This document shows positions 1 through 8,668 of a DNA stretch of 64,000 nucleotides, in pieces. Origin of the DNA: Rhizohabitans arisaemae (lineage in GTDB: Bacteria > Actinomycetota > Actinomycetes > Streptosporangiales > Streptosporangiaceae); contig NZ_BLRH01000029.1 in NCBI RefSeq assembly GCF_025996515.1, positions 124,001-188,000 on the forward strand, given 5' to 3'. The position numbers and the translations under genes were made by a program. Under the pieces are notes generated by a model that did not search any database, was not told the origin of the DNA, and was given only the letters and a program-made list of their open reading frames with translations. Numbering within the stretch: position 1 is the stretch's first letter; each line of letters starts with the position of its first letter.

Positions 1-29
1 GCCCGCCTGCCACAGGGGCGCAGGCGGGC
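1..29. terminator. Strong hairpin at the window edge
   Basis: Bases 1-10 (GCCCGCCTGC) pair perfectly with bases 20-29 (GCAGGCGGGC) around a 9-base loop. No T-tract follows. It is probably a terminator for a gene to the left of the window or for the gene ending at 166. Confidence 0.55.
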
Positions 30-79
30 GAATCCGGATCCCGATGCGGAATTCGACACTGCGGTACGTGTCTCCGTCA

Positions 80-105
80 CCGAGCCCCTCCGGTGAAGGG
101 CTCGG
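80..105 (-). terminator. Hairpin downstream of secreted protein gene
   Basis: CCGAGCCC (80-87) pairs with GGGCTCGG (98-105) around a 10-base loop. It lies about 60 bases past the stop of the minus-strand gene that ends at 166, where a terminator is expected. Confidence 0.5.
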
Positions 106-165
106 CGATGGAGATCGCAGTGAAGTCGGCGTTGCTGTCGCGGTCCCGTCGGCGATCGGGGAGCC

Positions 166-756
166 TCAGTTCCAGGTCGCGTTCCTGAGGATCCCGGGCA
201 GGCCCGGCGTGTTCCACTGGTCGACGATTAGGATCTTCGATATCGGCAGGTACCACTCGCGCTGGTTAAAGCGCTTGATCTTGCCGTTGTAGCACTGGGT
301 TCTCCAGTTGTGATAGTCCGCCTTATGTCCGGGGCCGATCTGGCGCAGCCCCTTGCCCACGAGTTTGAATCCCCCGACGAGTGACGCGTTCTTCTTGACG
401 GGGCAGTGCACGACCCCGGTAGACGTGTAGAACGGGCTGCCGGGAGTGTAGGGGTTGAAGAACTCGTTGCCTATCTCGATTGTTTTGGGGCCGTAAACCC
501 AGAAGCCATCGCAAACAAAACCTTCTTTACGGGGGTTGGCGCAGGAGCCGGTCACGACACGCACCTGGTCGTACTCGAGTCTGTACACCTTCCAGGACTT
601 CGGAATCGTCAGAGTGAGGCCCTTGCGGAGGTGGAGGGACTTGGTGCCGGACTCCACGGTGGACGCCACAGCCGGGGTGGTGAGCAGAATGGAGGCGGTG
701 ACGGCAATCAATGTCAATGGGGCGATTCTCCGCAGCGGCCCTATGCTGACTTTCAT
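166..756 (-). CDS. Small secreted protein, paralogue of the protein at 15558-16148
   Basis: This 196-residue protein has a Sec signal peptide (basic start, hydrophobic core, cleavage near TPAVA at about residue 31), so it should be exported. The mature part has four cysteines, suggesting two disulfides, and ends with the segment QWNTPGLPGILRNATWN. A close paralogue of identical length lies at 15558-16148 with the same four cysteines and C-terminus. The start is supported by a GAAAGGAA Shine-Dalgarno within a stretch that is also conserved before the paralogue. I recognise no family; the function is unknown. It has no operon partner and reads towards the window edge. Confidence 0.8.
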   Translation of the reverse strand: MKVSIGPLRRIAPLTLIAVTASILLTTPAVASTVESGTKSLHLRKGLTLTIPKSWKVYRLEYDQVRVVTGSCANPRKEGFVCDGFWVYGPKTIEIGNEFFNPYTPGSPFYTSTGVVHCPVKKNASLVGGFKLVGKGLRQIGPGHKADYHNWRTQCYNGKIKRFNQREWYLPISKILIVDQWNTPGLPGILRNATWN

Positions 757-931
757 GGAACATTCCTTTCGTCATCCGGATAGACGTGACGCGGGACCGA
801 AAGGTTGGGACACGAATCAATAACGGGGAGTGTGTTTCTTTCTCTCCGGTTGTCCCTGCCACGGGACAAAAACATCAGGCTCTGATGTGCACTGAAAGAC
901 GGACGAGCCCATCGTCGGCTGAAACGTGCCG

Positions 932-2494
932 TCAGGTCGCGTTCGTGGCGGGATCCGGGGTTGGGGTTCGGTCCTTCGCCTGCGGTTCCTCGCTTTCGGC
1001 GGTTCCGACGTCCCGTAGGGCGATCGCGGACAGTGCCGCCAGGATCGCGATGCAGACGGCGCCGGCGAAGGCGGCCAGGTGCAGGCCGGAGAGGAACGCG
1101 TCCTTGGCCTGTTCCAGCAGGCCGTCGGGGAGACGCGAGGCCACCGAGGAGGCACCGGAGAGGCTGTCCCGGGTCGCGGTCACGATCTCGGCGGGCACCC
1201 CGGCCGGGATACGGTCGTCGATCCGGGCGCGGTAGACGGCGCCTGCGAGGCTTCCCAGCGTGGCGACTCCCAGGGCGAGGCCCAGCTCCTGGACCATCTC
1301 CGACATCGCGGAGGCCGATCCGGCCTTGGCCGGCGGGGACGCCCCGACCACCAGGTCGGTGCCCAGCGCCGCGATGGCGCCCAGGCCGAAGTAGACCAGG
1401 GAGAAACCCGCCACGGCCAGGCCGGGACCGGACGAGATCTCCACCTGGGTGAGCAGCAGATACCCCACCGTGGAGACGGCCAGGGTTCCGGCCATCACGT
1501 ATCCGGGGCGGATGCGCCGGGCGACCAGCGGCGCCCCGATCGCCGCCGCGAACATCATCAGGGCGGGGGGTCCCATCCACGCCCCGGCGGTCAGCGGGGG
1601 CAGTTCCTTCACGAGCTGCAGGTACTGCGTGACCAGCAGCATGACGCCGCCGACTCCGACCAGGCCGACGAGAAGGACGCTCAGCGCGGCGCTGAGGGCA
1701 CGGCCCGCGAACAGTCGTACATCCAGCAAGGGGTTGGGCAGGTGGAGCTGGCGCCGGACGAAAATCACGGCGAACGCCGCTCCGCCGAGAAGGGCCAGGC
1801 CCGGCTGGGTCGTGAGCCCGTCCTTGGCGGCTTCTTTGATGCCGTAGATCACCGGCAGGATGGCGGCGAGGGAGAGGGCGACACTCGGCAGGTCGAAGCG
1901 GCCGCTCCGCGGGGCGCGATACTCCGGTACCAGGAAAGGTGCGGTGATCAGGAGAAGGCCGCTGACCGGGACCGCGATCAGGAACGAGGAACCCCACCAG
2001 AAGTGCTCCAGAAGGGCGCCGCCCACCACGGGTCCGGCCGCCATGCCCAAGGAGAACATGGTCGCCCAGACCCCGATCGCCAATGCCCGCTGGCGCGCGT
2101 CGGTGAACATGTTGCTGATCAGCGCAAGCGTGGAGGGCATCAGCGTGGCTCCGGCGACGCCGAGCGCGGCCCGCGCGGCGATCAGCATTTCGGCGCTGAC
2201 GGAGTAGGCGGCCAGCACCGAGACCGCTCCGAAGGCCGCGGCGCCGATCATCAGCAGCCTGCGGCGGCCGATCCGGTCACCCAGGGTACCCATGGTGATG
2301 AGGAACCCGGCGATCAGGAACCCGTAGGCATCCATGATCCACAGCGCCTGGGTGCCGGTGGGCCGCAGATCCGTCGTCAGGGACGGCAGGACGAGATACA
2401 GCAGGGTGACGTCCAAGCCGAGCAGGGCGGTGGGCAAGGACAGCACGGCGAGGCCCGCCCACTCCTTGGGACCGGCTCGGCGTATCGTGCGCAT
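932..2494 (-). CDS. MFS drug exporter, DHA2 (EmrB/QacA) family
   Basis: This 520-residue integral membrane protein should expel drugs or metabolites using the proton gradient. Length and hydrophobicity fit the 14-helix DHA2 branch. Motif A (GTLGDRIGRRR) follows helix 2, and helix 1 carries the family D1-like segment LDVTLLYLVLP. The C-terminal tail is charged and cytoplasmic. It is divergent from the AfsR-like regulator at 2591 with only 96 bases between the starts, so that regulator may control it. The substrate cannot be read from sequence. A second exporter of the same family lies at 5029-6495. Confidence 0.9.
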   Translation of the reverse strand: MRTIRRAGPKEWAGLAVLSLPTALLGLDVTLLYLVLPSLTTDLRPTGTQALWIMDAYGFLIAGFLITMGTLGDRIGRRRLLMIGAAAFGAVSVLAAYSVSAEMLIAARAALGVAGATLMPSTLALISNMFTDARQRALAIGVWATMFSLGMAAGPVVGGALLEHFWWGSSFLIAVPVSGLLLITAPFLVPEYRAPRSGRFDLPSVALSLAAILPVIYGIKEAAKDGLTTQPGLALLGGAAFAVIFVRRQLHLPNPLLDVRLFAGRALSAALSVLLVGLVGVGGVMLLVTQYLQLVKELPPLTAGAWMGPPALMMFAAAIGAPLVARRIRPGYVMAGTLAVSTVGYLLLTQVEISSGPGLAVAGFSLVYFGLGAIAALGTDLVVGASPPAKAGSASAMSEMVQELGLALGVATLGSLAGAVYRARIDDRIPAGVPAEIVTATRDSLSGASSVASRLPDGLLEQAKDAFLSGLHLAAFAGAVCIAILAALSAIALRDVGTAESEEPQAKDRTPTPDPATNAT

Positions 2495-2576
2495 GGTCAG
2501 GCAAACCTTTCCGCAGGAGATCCGTGCCGCTCATGGTGCGTGTCGGCACGCACGAACCGCTGCCGGTCCGCTGCCG

Positions 2577-2590
2577 GATAATCTGATTGC
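2577..2590 (+). promoter_or_regulatory. Possible -10 box of a leaderless promoter
   Basis: GATAAT (2577-2582) lies 8 bases before the ATG at 2591 and no Shine-Dalgarno is visible. Transcription would then start at or next to the ATG, giving a leaderless message, which is common in actinomycetes. No convincing -35 box is seen. Confidence 0.35.
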
Positions 2591-4903
2591 ATGCGGTATG
2601 GGGTGCTTGGCCCACTGGCTGCCTGGGACGACGAGGGGCGTCAGATAAAGATCCCCGAAGCCAAGGTGCGCATGCTGCTGGCCATCCTGCTGGCGCATCA
2701 CGGCAGACCGGTGCCGGCCGACCTGCTGGTCGAGGAACTGTGGGCGGGTGATCCGCCGGGCAACCCGTCCAACACCCTGCAGACCAAGATCTCCCGATTG
2801 CGTCACCTCGTCGGCAGGGACGAGGTGATCCACGGGCCGGCGGGTTACCGGCTGCGTTTGGACGGTGAAGAGCCACAGGTCGACGCCCGGTTGTTCCAGG
2901 CACTGGCCGACGGTGCCCGCGCGACGGCGGATCCCGGCAGCCGGGCGCGGCTCCTCGCCGACGCGTTGATGTTGTGGCGGGGACCCGCCTACGCCGACGT
3001 CGCCGACGCCCCGTTCGCCTGCGCCGAGATCACCCGGTTGGAGGAGCTGCGGCTCACCGCCCTTGAGGACCAGGCCGAGGTGCGGCTGGAGCTCGGCGAA
3101 CACGCGCTGCTCGCCACGGAACTGGGTGACCTGGTCACCCGGCACCCGCTACGGGAGCGGCTGCGCATGGCGCAGATGCGCGCACTGTACCTGGCGGGCC
3201 GGCAGAGCGAGGCCCTGGCGGCGTTCCACGAGTTACGGGGCCGGCTCGCCGACGAGCTTGGCGTGGATCCGACTCCGGAGCTCACCGCGATGTACGAGGC
3301 GATCCTGCGACAGGAACCCCAACCGGGGATCGGCCCGCGGCACCGTACCAATCTCCCCTCGCCGGTGACGGCTCTGATCGGCCGGGAGGACGAGGTCACC
3401 ACGGTGCGGGGGTCGCTGTCCGCCGGCTCGGGAACGCGGCTGATCACGCTGACGGGTCCCGGGGGAGTCGGCAAAACCCGGCTGGCCGTCGCCGCGGCCC
3501 ACGACCTGGTGCCGTGTTTCCCGGACGGGGTGTGGCTGGTGGAGTTGGCGGGGCTGGCCCGCGGGTCCGCGCCGGACGACATCGCGGATCGGGTCGTCAC
3601 GGTGCTGGGTCTCTGCGACGCCGCGTCGGTGGACCCGGACGCGGCCGATCTCGTCGGCTGGCTTGGCCGGGCCCTGGTCGGCAAGCGCGTCCTGCTGTTG
3701 CTGGACAACGGTGAGCACCTGGTCGAGTCGCTCGCCATGCTCGCCGAACGGCTGCTGACCGCCGCCTCCGGCGCGCACCTGCTGGTGACCAGCCAGGAGA
3801 CGCTCGACGTTCCCGGTGAAGTGGTCCATCCCGTCCCGCCGCTGTGCGTGCCGGGTCCCGGGCAGGGGCCCGGCCCCGATGCGGCCGCTCGCTCCAGTGC
3901 CGTCCGGCTGTTCGTGGAACGGTCGGTGGCCGCGGTCCCGGGCTTCGTCCTCGACGCGAGCAACGCATCGGCCGTCAGCGCGATCTGCCGGAGGCTGGAC
4001 GGCATCCCGCTGGCCTTGGAACTCGTGGCGCCGCGGCTCCGCGTGCTCAGTCCCGATCGGCTCCTGGAACGTCTGGACGACCGGTTCAATCTGCCGTCCG
4101 GTCGGGTGAGGGGTCGGCCCGAGCGGCAGCGAACCCTGCAGGCGATGATCGACTGGAGCTGGGAGCTGCTGCGCGACGACGAGCGGACCGTGCTGCGCCG
4201 GCTGGCCGTACACGCGGACGGCTGCACGCTGGAGGCCGCCGAGGCCGTCTGCGCCGACGACGATCTGCCCGCCCGCAATGTCCTGGGCCTGGCGGCCCGG
4301 CTGGTGGATCGATCCCTGGTCGTTCGCGAGGGGGAACGCTTCCGGCTGCTGGAATCCGTCGCGGCGTACTGCGTCGAGCGCCTGGTGGACGCGGGCGAAC
4401 TCGACACGGTGCGGACTCGGTTCACGCGGTACCACACCGGGCTGGCCGAGCGTGCCGACTCCAAGCTGCGCGGCCCCGAGCAGCGCCGGTGGCTGAGCCG
4501 CATGGACGCCGAAACCGTCAATCTGCGCCGGGCGCTGGACATCATGGTCCACGGCGGGGAAACCGAGCCGGCACTGCGCCTGGTGAACGCGATGGCCTGG
4601 TACTGGATGCTCCGCGGCAAACTCACCGAGGCCCGCCGATCCCTGCGCGCCGCGTTGAGCCTTCAGGGCGGCAGGCCTGAGGCGAGAGCCGTCGCGCGAG
4701 CCTGGCTCGCGGGGGTCGAACTCCGTACACAGCCTGTGGACGAGTACGGCGAACCGCCGGCCGCTCTGCTGAACGGCGTCGACGACCCCGGGCTGCGGGC
4801 ACGGCTGCTCTGGTTTCTCGGCTCCGCTCCGCACGGTGCCGGCCACCGTTCCGAGGGACGGCGCATGGTCGAGGAGAGCCTGTTCACGCACCCCGGAGTT
4901 TGA
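2591..4903 (+). CDS. AfsR/SARP-type transcriptional regulator with NB-ARC-like ATPase, shortened C-terminus
   Basis: This 770-residue regulator has an N-terminal OmpR-like winged helix (about 1-90), a BTAD domain (about 95-240) and a P-loop ATPase. Walker A is GPGGVGKTR near residue 295 and a Walker B-like LLLLDNGEH follows. The C-terminal TPR region is short: family members of this architecture usually run to 900-1,100 residues, and the 955-residue homologue at 41154 shows the full form. The stop falls at the edge of a 49-bp repeat found again at 16849, so the tail may have been lost by rearrangement. It is divergent from the exporter at 932-2494, its most likely target. No Shine-Dalgarno is seen; see the -10 box at 2577. 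Confidence 0.85.
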   Translation: MRYGVLGPLAAWDDEGRQIKIPEAKVRMLLAILLAHHGRPVPADLLVEELWAGDPPGNPSNTLQTKISRLRHLVGRDEVIHGPAGYRLRLDGEEPQVDARLFQALADGARATADPGSRARLLADALMLWRGPAYADVADAPFACAEITRLEELRLTALEDQAEVRLELGEHALLATELGDLVTRHPLRERLRMAQMRALYLAGRQSEALAAFHELRGRLADELGVDPTPELTAMYEAILRQEPQPGIGPRHRTNLPSPVTALIGREDEVTTVRGSLSAGSGTRLITLTGPGGVGKTRLAVAAAHDLVPCFPDGVWLVELAGLARGSAPDDIADRVVTVLGLCDAASVDPDAADLVGWLGRALVGKRVLLLLDNGEHLVESLAMLAERLLTAASGAHLLVTSQETLDVPGEVVHPVPPLCVPGPGQGPGPDAAARSSAVRLFVERSVAAVPGFVLDASNASAVSAICRRLDGIPLALELVAPRLRVLSPDRLLERLDDRFNLPSGRVRGRPERQRTLQAMIDWSWELLRDDERTVLRRLAVHADGCTLEAAEAVCADDDLPARNVLGLAARLVDRSLVVREGERFRLLESVAAYCVERLVDAGELDTVRTRFTRYHTGLAERADSKLRGPEQRRWLSRMDAETVNLRRALDIMVHGGETEPALRLVNAMAWYWMLRGKLTEARRSLRAALSLQGGRPEARAVARAWLAGVELRTQPVDEYGEPPAALLNGVDDPGLRARLLWFLGSAPHGAGHRSEGRRMVEESLFTHPGV

Positions 4904-4949
4904 GCGAGGCGAGCGACCGAGCCTGATCGACGCCTCGCCGTCACCTCAC
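4901..4949. repeat. Dispersed 49-bp repeat, copy 1
   Basis: This segment matches 16849-16897 at 39 of 49 positions without gaps, including a shared 12-base end CCGTCACCTCAC and a shared GAGCGAGGCG near the start. Copy 1 contains the stop codon of the preceding regulator. Both copies lie beside the ends of converging genes. Confidence 0.6.
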
Positions 4950-5028
4950 TCTTGAGGCGCCTTGCCGGTTTCCTCCGGGCGCCTGGGAGTACCCCTTCCG
5001 AATGAAGAACGCCTGAATTGGAGCGGGA

Positions 5029-6495
5029 TCACTCCTGGGGCGCGTTCGCGCGCTTGGGGAGCAGGAACATCAGGGCTGCCGCGGCGAGGTAGCAGACGAT
5101 CTGCCAGGGCAGGATCGTGGCCAGGGCGTCGCTGTACGCGGTGAGCCGCGGGCCGGCGAGGGTTTCGTCGAGCCTGGCGAAGAACACGGCTCCGAGGACG
5201 GCGACACCGAACGCGTTGCCGAGCTGGGTGACGGTGGTGAGAACACCACCCGCGGCACCGGCGTCCTTGGCGGGAACCCCGGCCAGGACGACGTTGATCA
5301 GAGATGGGGCGGTGAGCCCCAGCCCCATGCCGCCGAGGAACAGGGGCAGGGCGAGGGTCCAGTAGGAAAGGGCGGCTCCGTCGCGGACGAACAGGAGCAG
5401 GAGGAGCTGGGACACGGCCAGGATCAAGGAGCCGCTGACGAGCAGGGCACGACCTGCGCGGTGGGCGAACTGGGCGCCGATGGGCGAGGTGACGATGGAG
5501 CCGAGGGCGTAGGGCAGGATCACCAGGCCGGTTTCGAGGGTGGTGCGTCCGGTCCCGAGCTGGAGGTAGAGGGAGAGCAGGAGGAAGAAGGAGCCGAGCG
5601 CCCCGAAGAACAGCAGGCAGACGGAGAGCCCGGCGGCGAAGGCGCGTTCGCGGAGCAGAGCCGGGTCGAAGATCGGCTGTCTGCCGTGTCGGGCCAGCCG
5701 CCGTGCGTTGACCAGGAACAGGGCGGTGACCGGAATCGAGCAGGCCAGGATGGCGAAACCCCACCAGGGCCAGCCCCAGTCGCGTCCCTGCACCAAGGGC
5801 AGGAGCAGGAGCAGCGCGGCGGTGGCGATGAGCACCGCACCGGGGAGGTCCAGCCGGGTGCCGTACGGCCTGCGGGACTCGGGCAGGTGGCGGACGGCGA
5901 TGATCAGCCCGGCTATCGCGATCGGCACGTTGATCCAGAAGATCGCTCGCCAGCCCAGGCCGAACAGGTCGGCCTCGACCAGCACCCCGCCGAGCAGTGG
6001 CCCGGCCACCGAGGCCAGGCCGAGCACGGCTCCGTACGCGCCCAGCGCCTTGGCCCGTGCCTCGGGGGTGAACGAGGCCCGGATGATGCCGAACACCTGC
6101 GGGATCATCAGCCCGCCGGCCAGGCCTTGTGCGACGCGCATGCCGGCGAGCACACTCCCGGTGGGCGACAGCCCGCAGCCGGCCGAGGCCAGGGTGAACG
6201 CGGCGAGGCCGAGGAGGAACACGCGTCGCCGCCCGAACTGGTCGCCGAGGCGGCCGCCGACGATCAGGCCGGCCCCCATGGCGAGCGTGTATCCGGCGAT
6301 CATCCACTGGAGGGTGGCCTCGCCGGCGTTCAGGTCCTCGGCTATCGCGGGGGCCGCGACACTGACGATCGTGGCGTCCAAGAGCTCCACGAACTCGGCG
6401 ATGAGGATCGCGGCCAGGACGACGGCGGCCGTCTTTCCGGAGAGAAGGGCGGGGGTCGCGGCCCCGCGGTCGTGGTGAAGGGCGTGGGTGGACAT
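5029..6495 (-). CDS. MFS drug exporter, DHA2 family, under MarR control
   Basis: This exporter of about 488 residues has 14 predicted helices. The D1-like segment LLDATIVSVAAP is in helix 1 and motif A (GGRLGDQFGRRR) follows helix 2. I place the start at the ATG at 6495 (MSTHALHH); an in-frame start at 6507 is also possible. It is divergent from a MarR regulator at 6618, and the shared promoter region holds a 29-bp palindrome, the classic layout of a drug-inducible exporter with its local repressor. The inducer and substrate are unknown. Confidence 0.9.
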   Translation of the reverse strand: MSTHALHHDRGAATPALLSGKTAAVVLAAILIAEFVELLDATIVSVAAPAIAEDLNAGEATLQWMIAGYTLAMGAGLIVGGRLGDQFGRRRVFLLGLAAFTLASAGCGLSPTGSVLAGMRVAQGLAGGLMIPQVFGIIRASFTPEARAKALGAYGAVLGLASVAGPLLGGVLVEADLFGLGWRAIFWINVPIAIAGLIIAVRHLPESRRPYGTRLDLPGAVLIATAALLLLLPLVQGRDWGWPWWGFAILACSIPVTALFLVNARRLARHGRQPIFDPALLRERAFAAGLSVCLLFFGALGSFFLLLSLYLQLGTGRTTLETGLVILPYALGSIVTSPIGAQFAHRAGRALLVSGSLILAVSQLLLLLFVRDGAALSYWTLALPLFLGGMGLGLTAPSLINVVLAGVPAKDAGAAGGVLTTVTQLGNAFGVAVLGAVFFARLDETLAGPRLTAYSDALATILPWQIVCYLAAAALMFLLPKRANAPQE

Positions 6496-6534
6496 GCTTG
6501 GCTGCACTCCAGGGCAGGGAACACGGTAGTATTG

Positions 6535-6563
6535 CTGCGTTACGCATTAAATGCGTAACGCAG
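6535..6563. promoter_or_regulatory. 29-bp perfect palindrome, probable MarR operator
   Basis: Two 14-base arms, beginning CTGCGTTACGCATT, are perfectly complementary around one central base at 6549. It sits between the exporter start at 6495 and the regulator start at 6618, so one bound dimer could cover both promoters. A second, shorter palindrome, CTGCGCAGCGCAG, lies at 6584-6596. Confidence 0.85.
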
Positions 6564-6617
6564 TGAATATACACCAAAACTTGCTGCGCAGCGCAGCGAT
6601 TGAGATGGGGTGGCGTC

Positions 6618-7103
6618 GTGGCGAACGCGGATCAGGAGCGGGAAAGGCTGCTCGGCGAGCTCATCGGGGCCGCGGTGCCGAGCTGGGCGATCCGCGTCGT
6701 GCAGCTCAACGGCGTCGTCGCCACCCGGCTCGGCGTCACCGACACCGACGTGCAATGCCTGCACGTGCTGGGACAGTACGGCCCGGCGACGCCGGGGGAG
6801 CTGGCCAAGCGGGTGAACCTCACCACAGGATCGGCCTCACGCATGATCGACCGGCTGGTCGACGCCGGCTGCGTCCGCCGGATACCCGACCCCGGCGACC
6901 GCAGGCGCGTCCTCATCGAGCCGACCCAGGAGGGTCTGGAGCGGGTCGGCAACGCCTACGCCGGGCTGATCTCCCGCACCCGGGACGACCTCGGTGGGTT
7001 CGCCGACGAGGAACTCCGCGTTCTGCTCCGTTTCCTGGCCGCGGCCGAACGCAGCACCGCCGCCGAGGTCCACCGCTTCCAGTCCGACGACGGCCGGCCG
7101 TGA
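6618..7103 (+). CDS. MarR-family transcriptional regulator
   Basis: This repressor of about 161 residues has the MarR winged helix. The recognition region includes ELAKRVNLTTGSASRMIDRL and the wing includes DPGDRRR. Such proteins bind palindromic operators as dimers and release them when a small ligand binds. I chose the GTG at 6618 (protein begins ANADQERER after the start); an in-frame TTG at 6600 is less likely. Its target is almost certainly the 29-bp palindrome just upstream, which would control both itself and the divergent exporter at 5029-6495. Confidence 0.88.
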   Translation: MANADQERERLLGELIGAAVPSWAIRVVQLNGVVATRLGVTDTDVQCLHVLGQYGPATPGELAKRVNLTTGSASRMIDRLVDAGCVRRIPDPGDRRRVLIEPTQEGLERVGNAYAGLISRTRDDLGGFADEELRVLLRFLAAAERSTAAEVHRFQSDDGRP

Positions 7104-7608
7104 CTTCTTCAGTCGAGCCGCCTGGTCATGCCGGGCGCCGCTCTCTCGGCCGCCGCCGAGGAGGTCGGCTCAGGATCCGGCTGAGTGTGTTGTGGCTCCC
7201 CGTGTACTCCATGCACGGTCAGGCGACCACCCGATACCCCTGTGCCTCCACAGTGCGGACGGCTACCTGGAGTCGATCTCGCAGGCTTTCGCCCACTTCA
7301 CGGGAGTGGGACTTGACGCCGACACGGCCACCTGGCGCAACGGAGGGGGTGCCGGAGTCTCATGTCCATGATCCTGACGGAATCCTTCCCCGCACGGCGA
7401 CCGGATTGCGCTCGCCGACCTGCGCGTGATCGACGGGCGGCACCCAGGCGGCCCTCAATTGACGCAGACCGACTCGCCCAGGCGGCTTGCAGCGTTTCGT
7501 CAGAGGTTCGGTACGGGCTGCGCCGCACACTCGTGTAGCCGGGGCACGAGCGTGACGTCGTGACCCGAGGGGCGGGCGCGTGGACCTCGAACGCGGGCCT
7601 GCGCGCGG
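7104..7608. other. 505-bp gap between converging genes
   Basis: No intact gene is supported here. A plus-strand stretch at about 7197-7371 reads like a piece of a decayed coding sequence (for example DGYLESISQAFAHFTGVG), but it has no start or partner I can defend. No terminator hairpin was found. Confidence 0.3.
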
Positions 7609-8508
7609 TCAGAGCAGGCTGCGCAGGAATTCCCTGGTGCGGACGGCGTCCGTACCGGAGGCGAACTCGGAGGCGACGAAGTCCGTCACCCCGGCGTCGG
7701 ACAGGAGCCCTAGCTGGTCGGCGACGGTCTTCTCGTCGCCGACCAGGGCGACGTCGGCGGGGCCGGCCGCGCCTTCCCGGTCGAGCATCGCCCGATAGGA
7801 CGGCACGTCGGTGTACGCCCGGTAGACCTGGCCGGCCCGGGCCCGTGCCGCCGCCACGTCGTCGGTGACGCAGACGGGGAGGGCGCAGACGATCCGCGGG
7901 TGGGGGCGGCCCTCGGCCGCCGCGGTGATCGTGGGGATCGCGTGGTTCGCGACCGTTCCGGGGCCGGTCATCCACAGGATGGTCCCGTCGGCCACCCGGC
8001 CGGCCAGTTTCAGCATCTGCGGGGCGAGGGCCGCGATGAGGACCTGCATCGCCCCCTTGCTGGGTGTGGTCAGCCGCATGTGGGCGCTGACCGTCTCACC
8101 GTCGAAGTCGACCTGCCCGCCACGGAGGAGCGGGATGAGAACGGACAGGTATTCGCGCATGTGCCGGATCGGCTTGTCGTAGCTGTAGCCGTACATGCCC
8201 TCGGTGATGAACCGGTGGGACAGCCCGACCCCGAGGGTGAGCCGCCCGCCGACCACCGCGTCGACGGTCAGCGCCTGCTGCGCGAGGGCCGCGGGGTGTC
8301 GGGGATAACTCGGGACCACCGCGGTGCCGAGCTCGATGTCCGGGGCGTCCGGTCCCGTCACGGCCAGTGCCGTCAGAGCGTCCAGCCCGAAGATGTGCGG
8401 CATCCAGACGGAGGCGAAGCCCTCCTGCGAGGCGCGGATCAGCTTTTCGCGCAGCTCGTCGATCGCCTCCGGCCTCATGGGCGCGTCGAGCAACAACCCT
8501 ATCCGCAT
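7609..8508 (-). CDS. LLM-class F420-dependent oxidoreductase
   Basis: This 299-residue luciferase-like TIM-barrel enzyme belongs to the bacterial LLM family that usually uses reduced coenzyme F420 in actinomycetes. The start MRIGLLLDAP at 8508 forms the first beta strand of the barrel; a longer reading frame to 8580 adds a stretch unlike the family. Supporting features are VWMPHIFGLDALTAL, LGTAVVPSYPRHPAALAQQA and LTLGVGLSHR, typical of the family's conserved strands. It is divergent from the acyl-CoA operon that starts at 8669 and may serve the same catabolic route. The substrate is unknown. Confidence 0.85.
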   Translation of the reverse strand: MRIGLLLDAPMRPEAIDELREKLIRASQEGFASVWMPHIFGLDALTALAVTGPDAPDIELGTAVVPSYPRHPAALAQQALTVDAVVGGRLTLGVGLSHRFITEGMYGYSYDKPIRHMREYLSVLIPLLRGGQVDFDGETVSAHMRLTTPSKGAMQVLIAALAPQMLKLAGRVADGTILWMTGPGTVANHAIPTITAAAEGRPHPRIVCALPVCVTDDVAAARARAGQVYRAYTDVPSYRAMLDREGAAGPADVALVGDEKTVADQLGLLSDAGVTDFVASEFASGTDAVRTREFLRSLL

Positions 8509-8575
8509 CCGTCCACGTGCCTTTCGATCCGATGTTAACGACAAACAACCCACATTCAAGCAGAAACATATCTTG

Positions 8576-8589
8576 TGCAAGGTCTTGCA
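8576..8589. promoter_or_regulatory. 14-bp palindrome in the divergent promoter region
   Basis: TGCAAG (8576-8581) and CTTGCA (8584-8589) are perfect inverted arms separated by GT, and flanking bases extend the symmetry with one indel. It lies between the start at 8508 and the operon start at 8669. The tandem TetR regulator at 14286 is a reasonable candidate to bind it. Confidence 0.5.
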
Positions 8590-8668
8590 TCAAGAAGTTA
8601 ACTGCGAATAACCTCCCGATTGTGTGGCTCGGCTGCGGTCACCAAGAGCCGGGAAGAAGGGAGAAGCG

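Noticed and set aside
4870-4960. Simple sequencing frameshift ending the AfsR-like gene early
   Set aside because: The bases after the stop do not continue a TPR-like protein in any frame before the convergent exporter; loss of the tail is more likely than an error.
7197-7436. Possible coding remnant between the MarR and F420 genes
   Set aside because: The phrase DGYLESISQAFAHFTG looks protein-like, but there is no start, no family match I can defend, and the frame is short.
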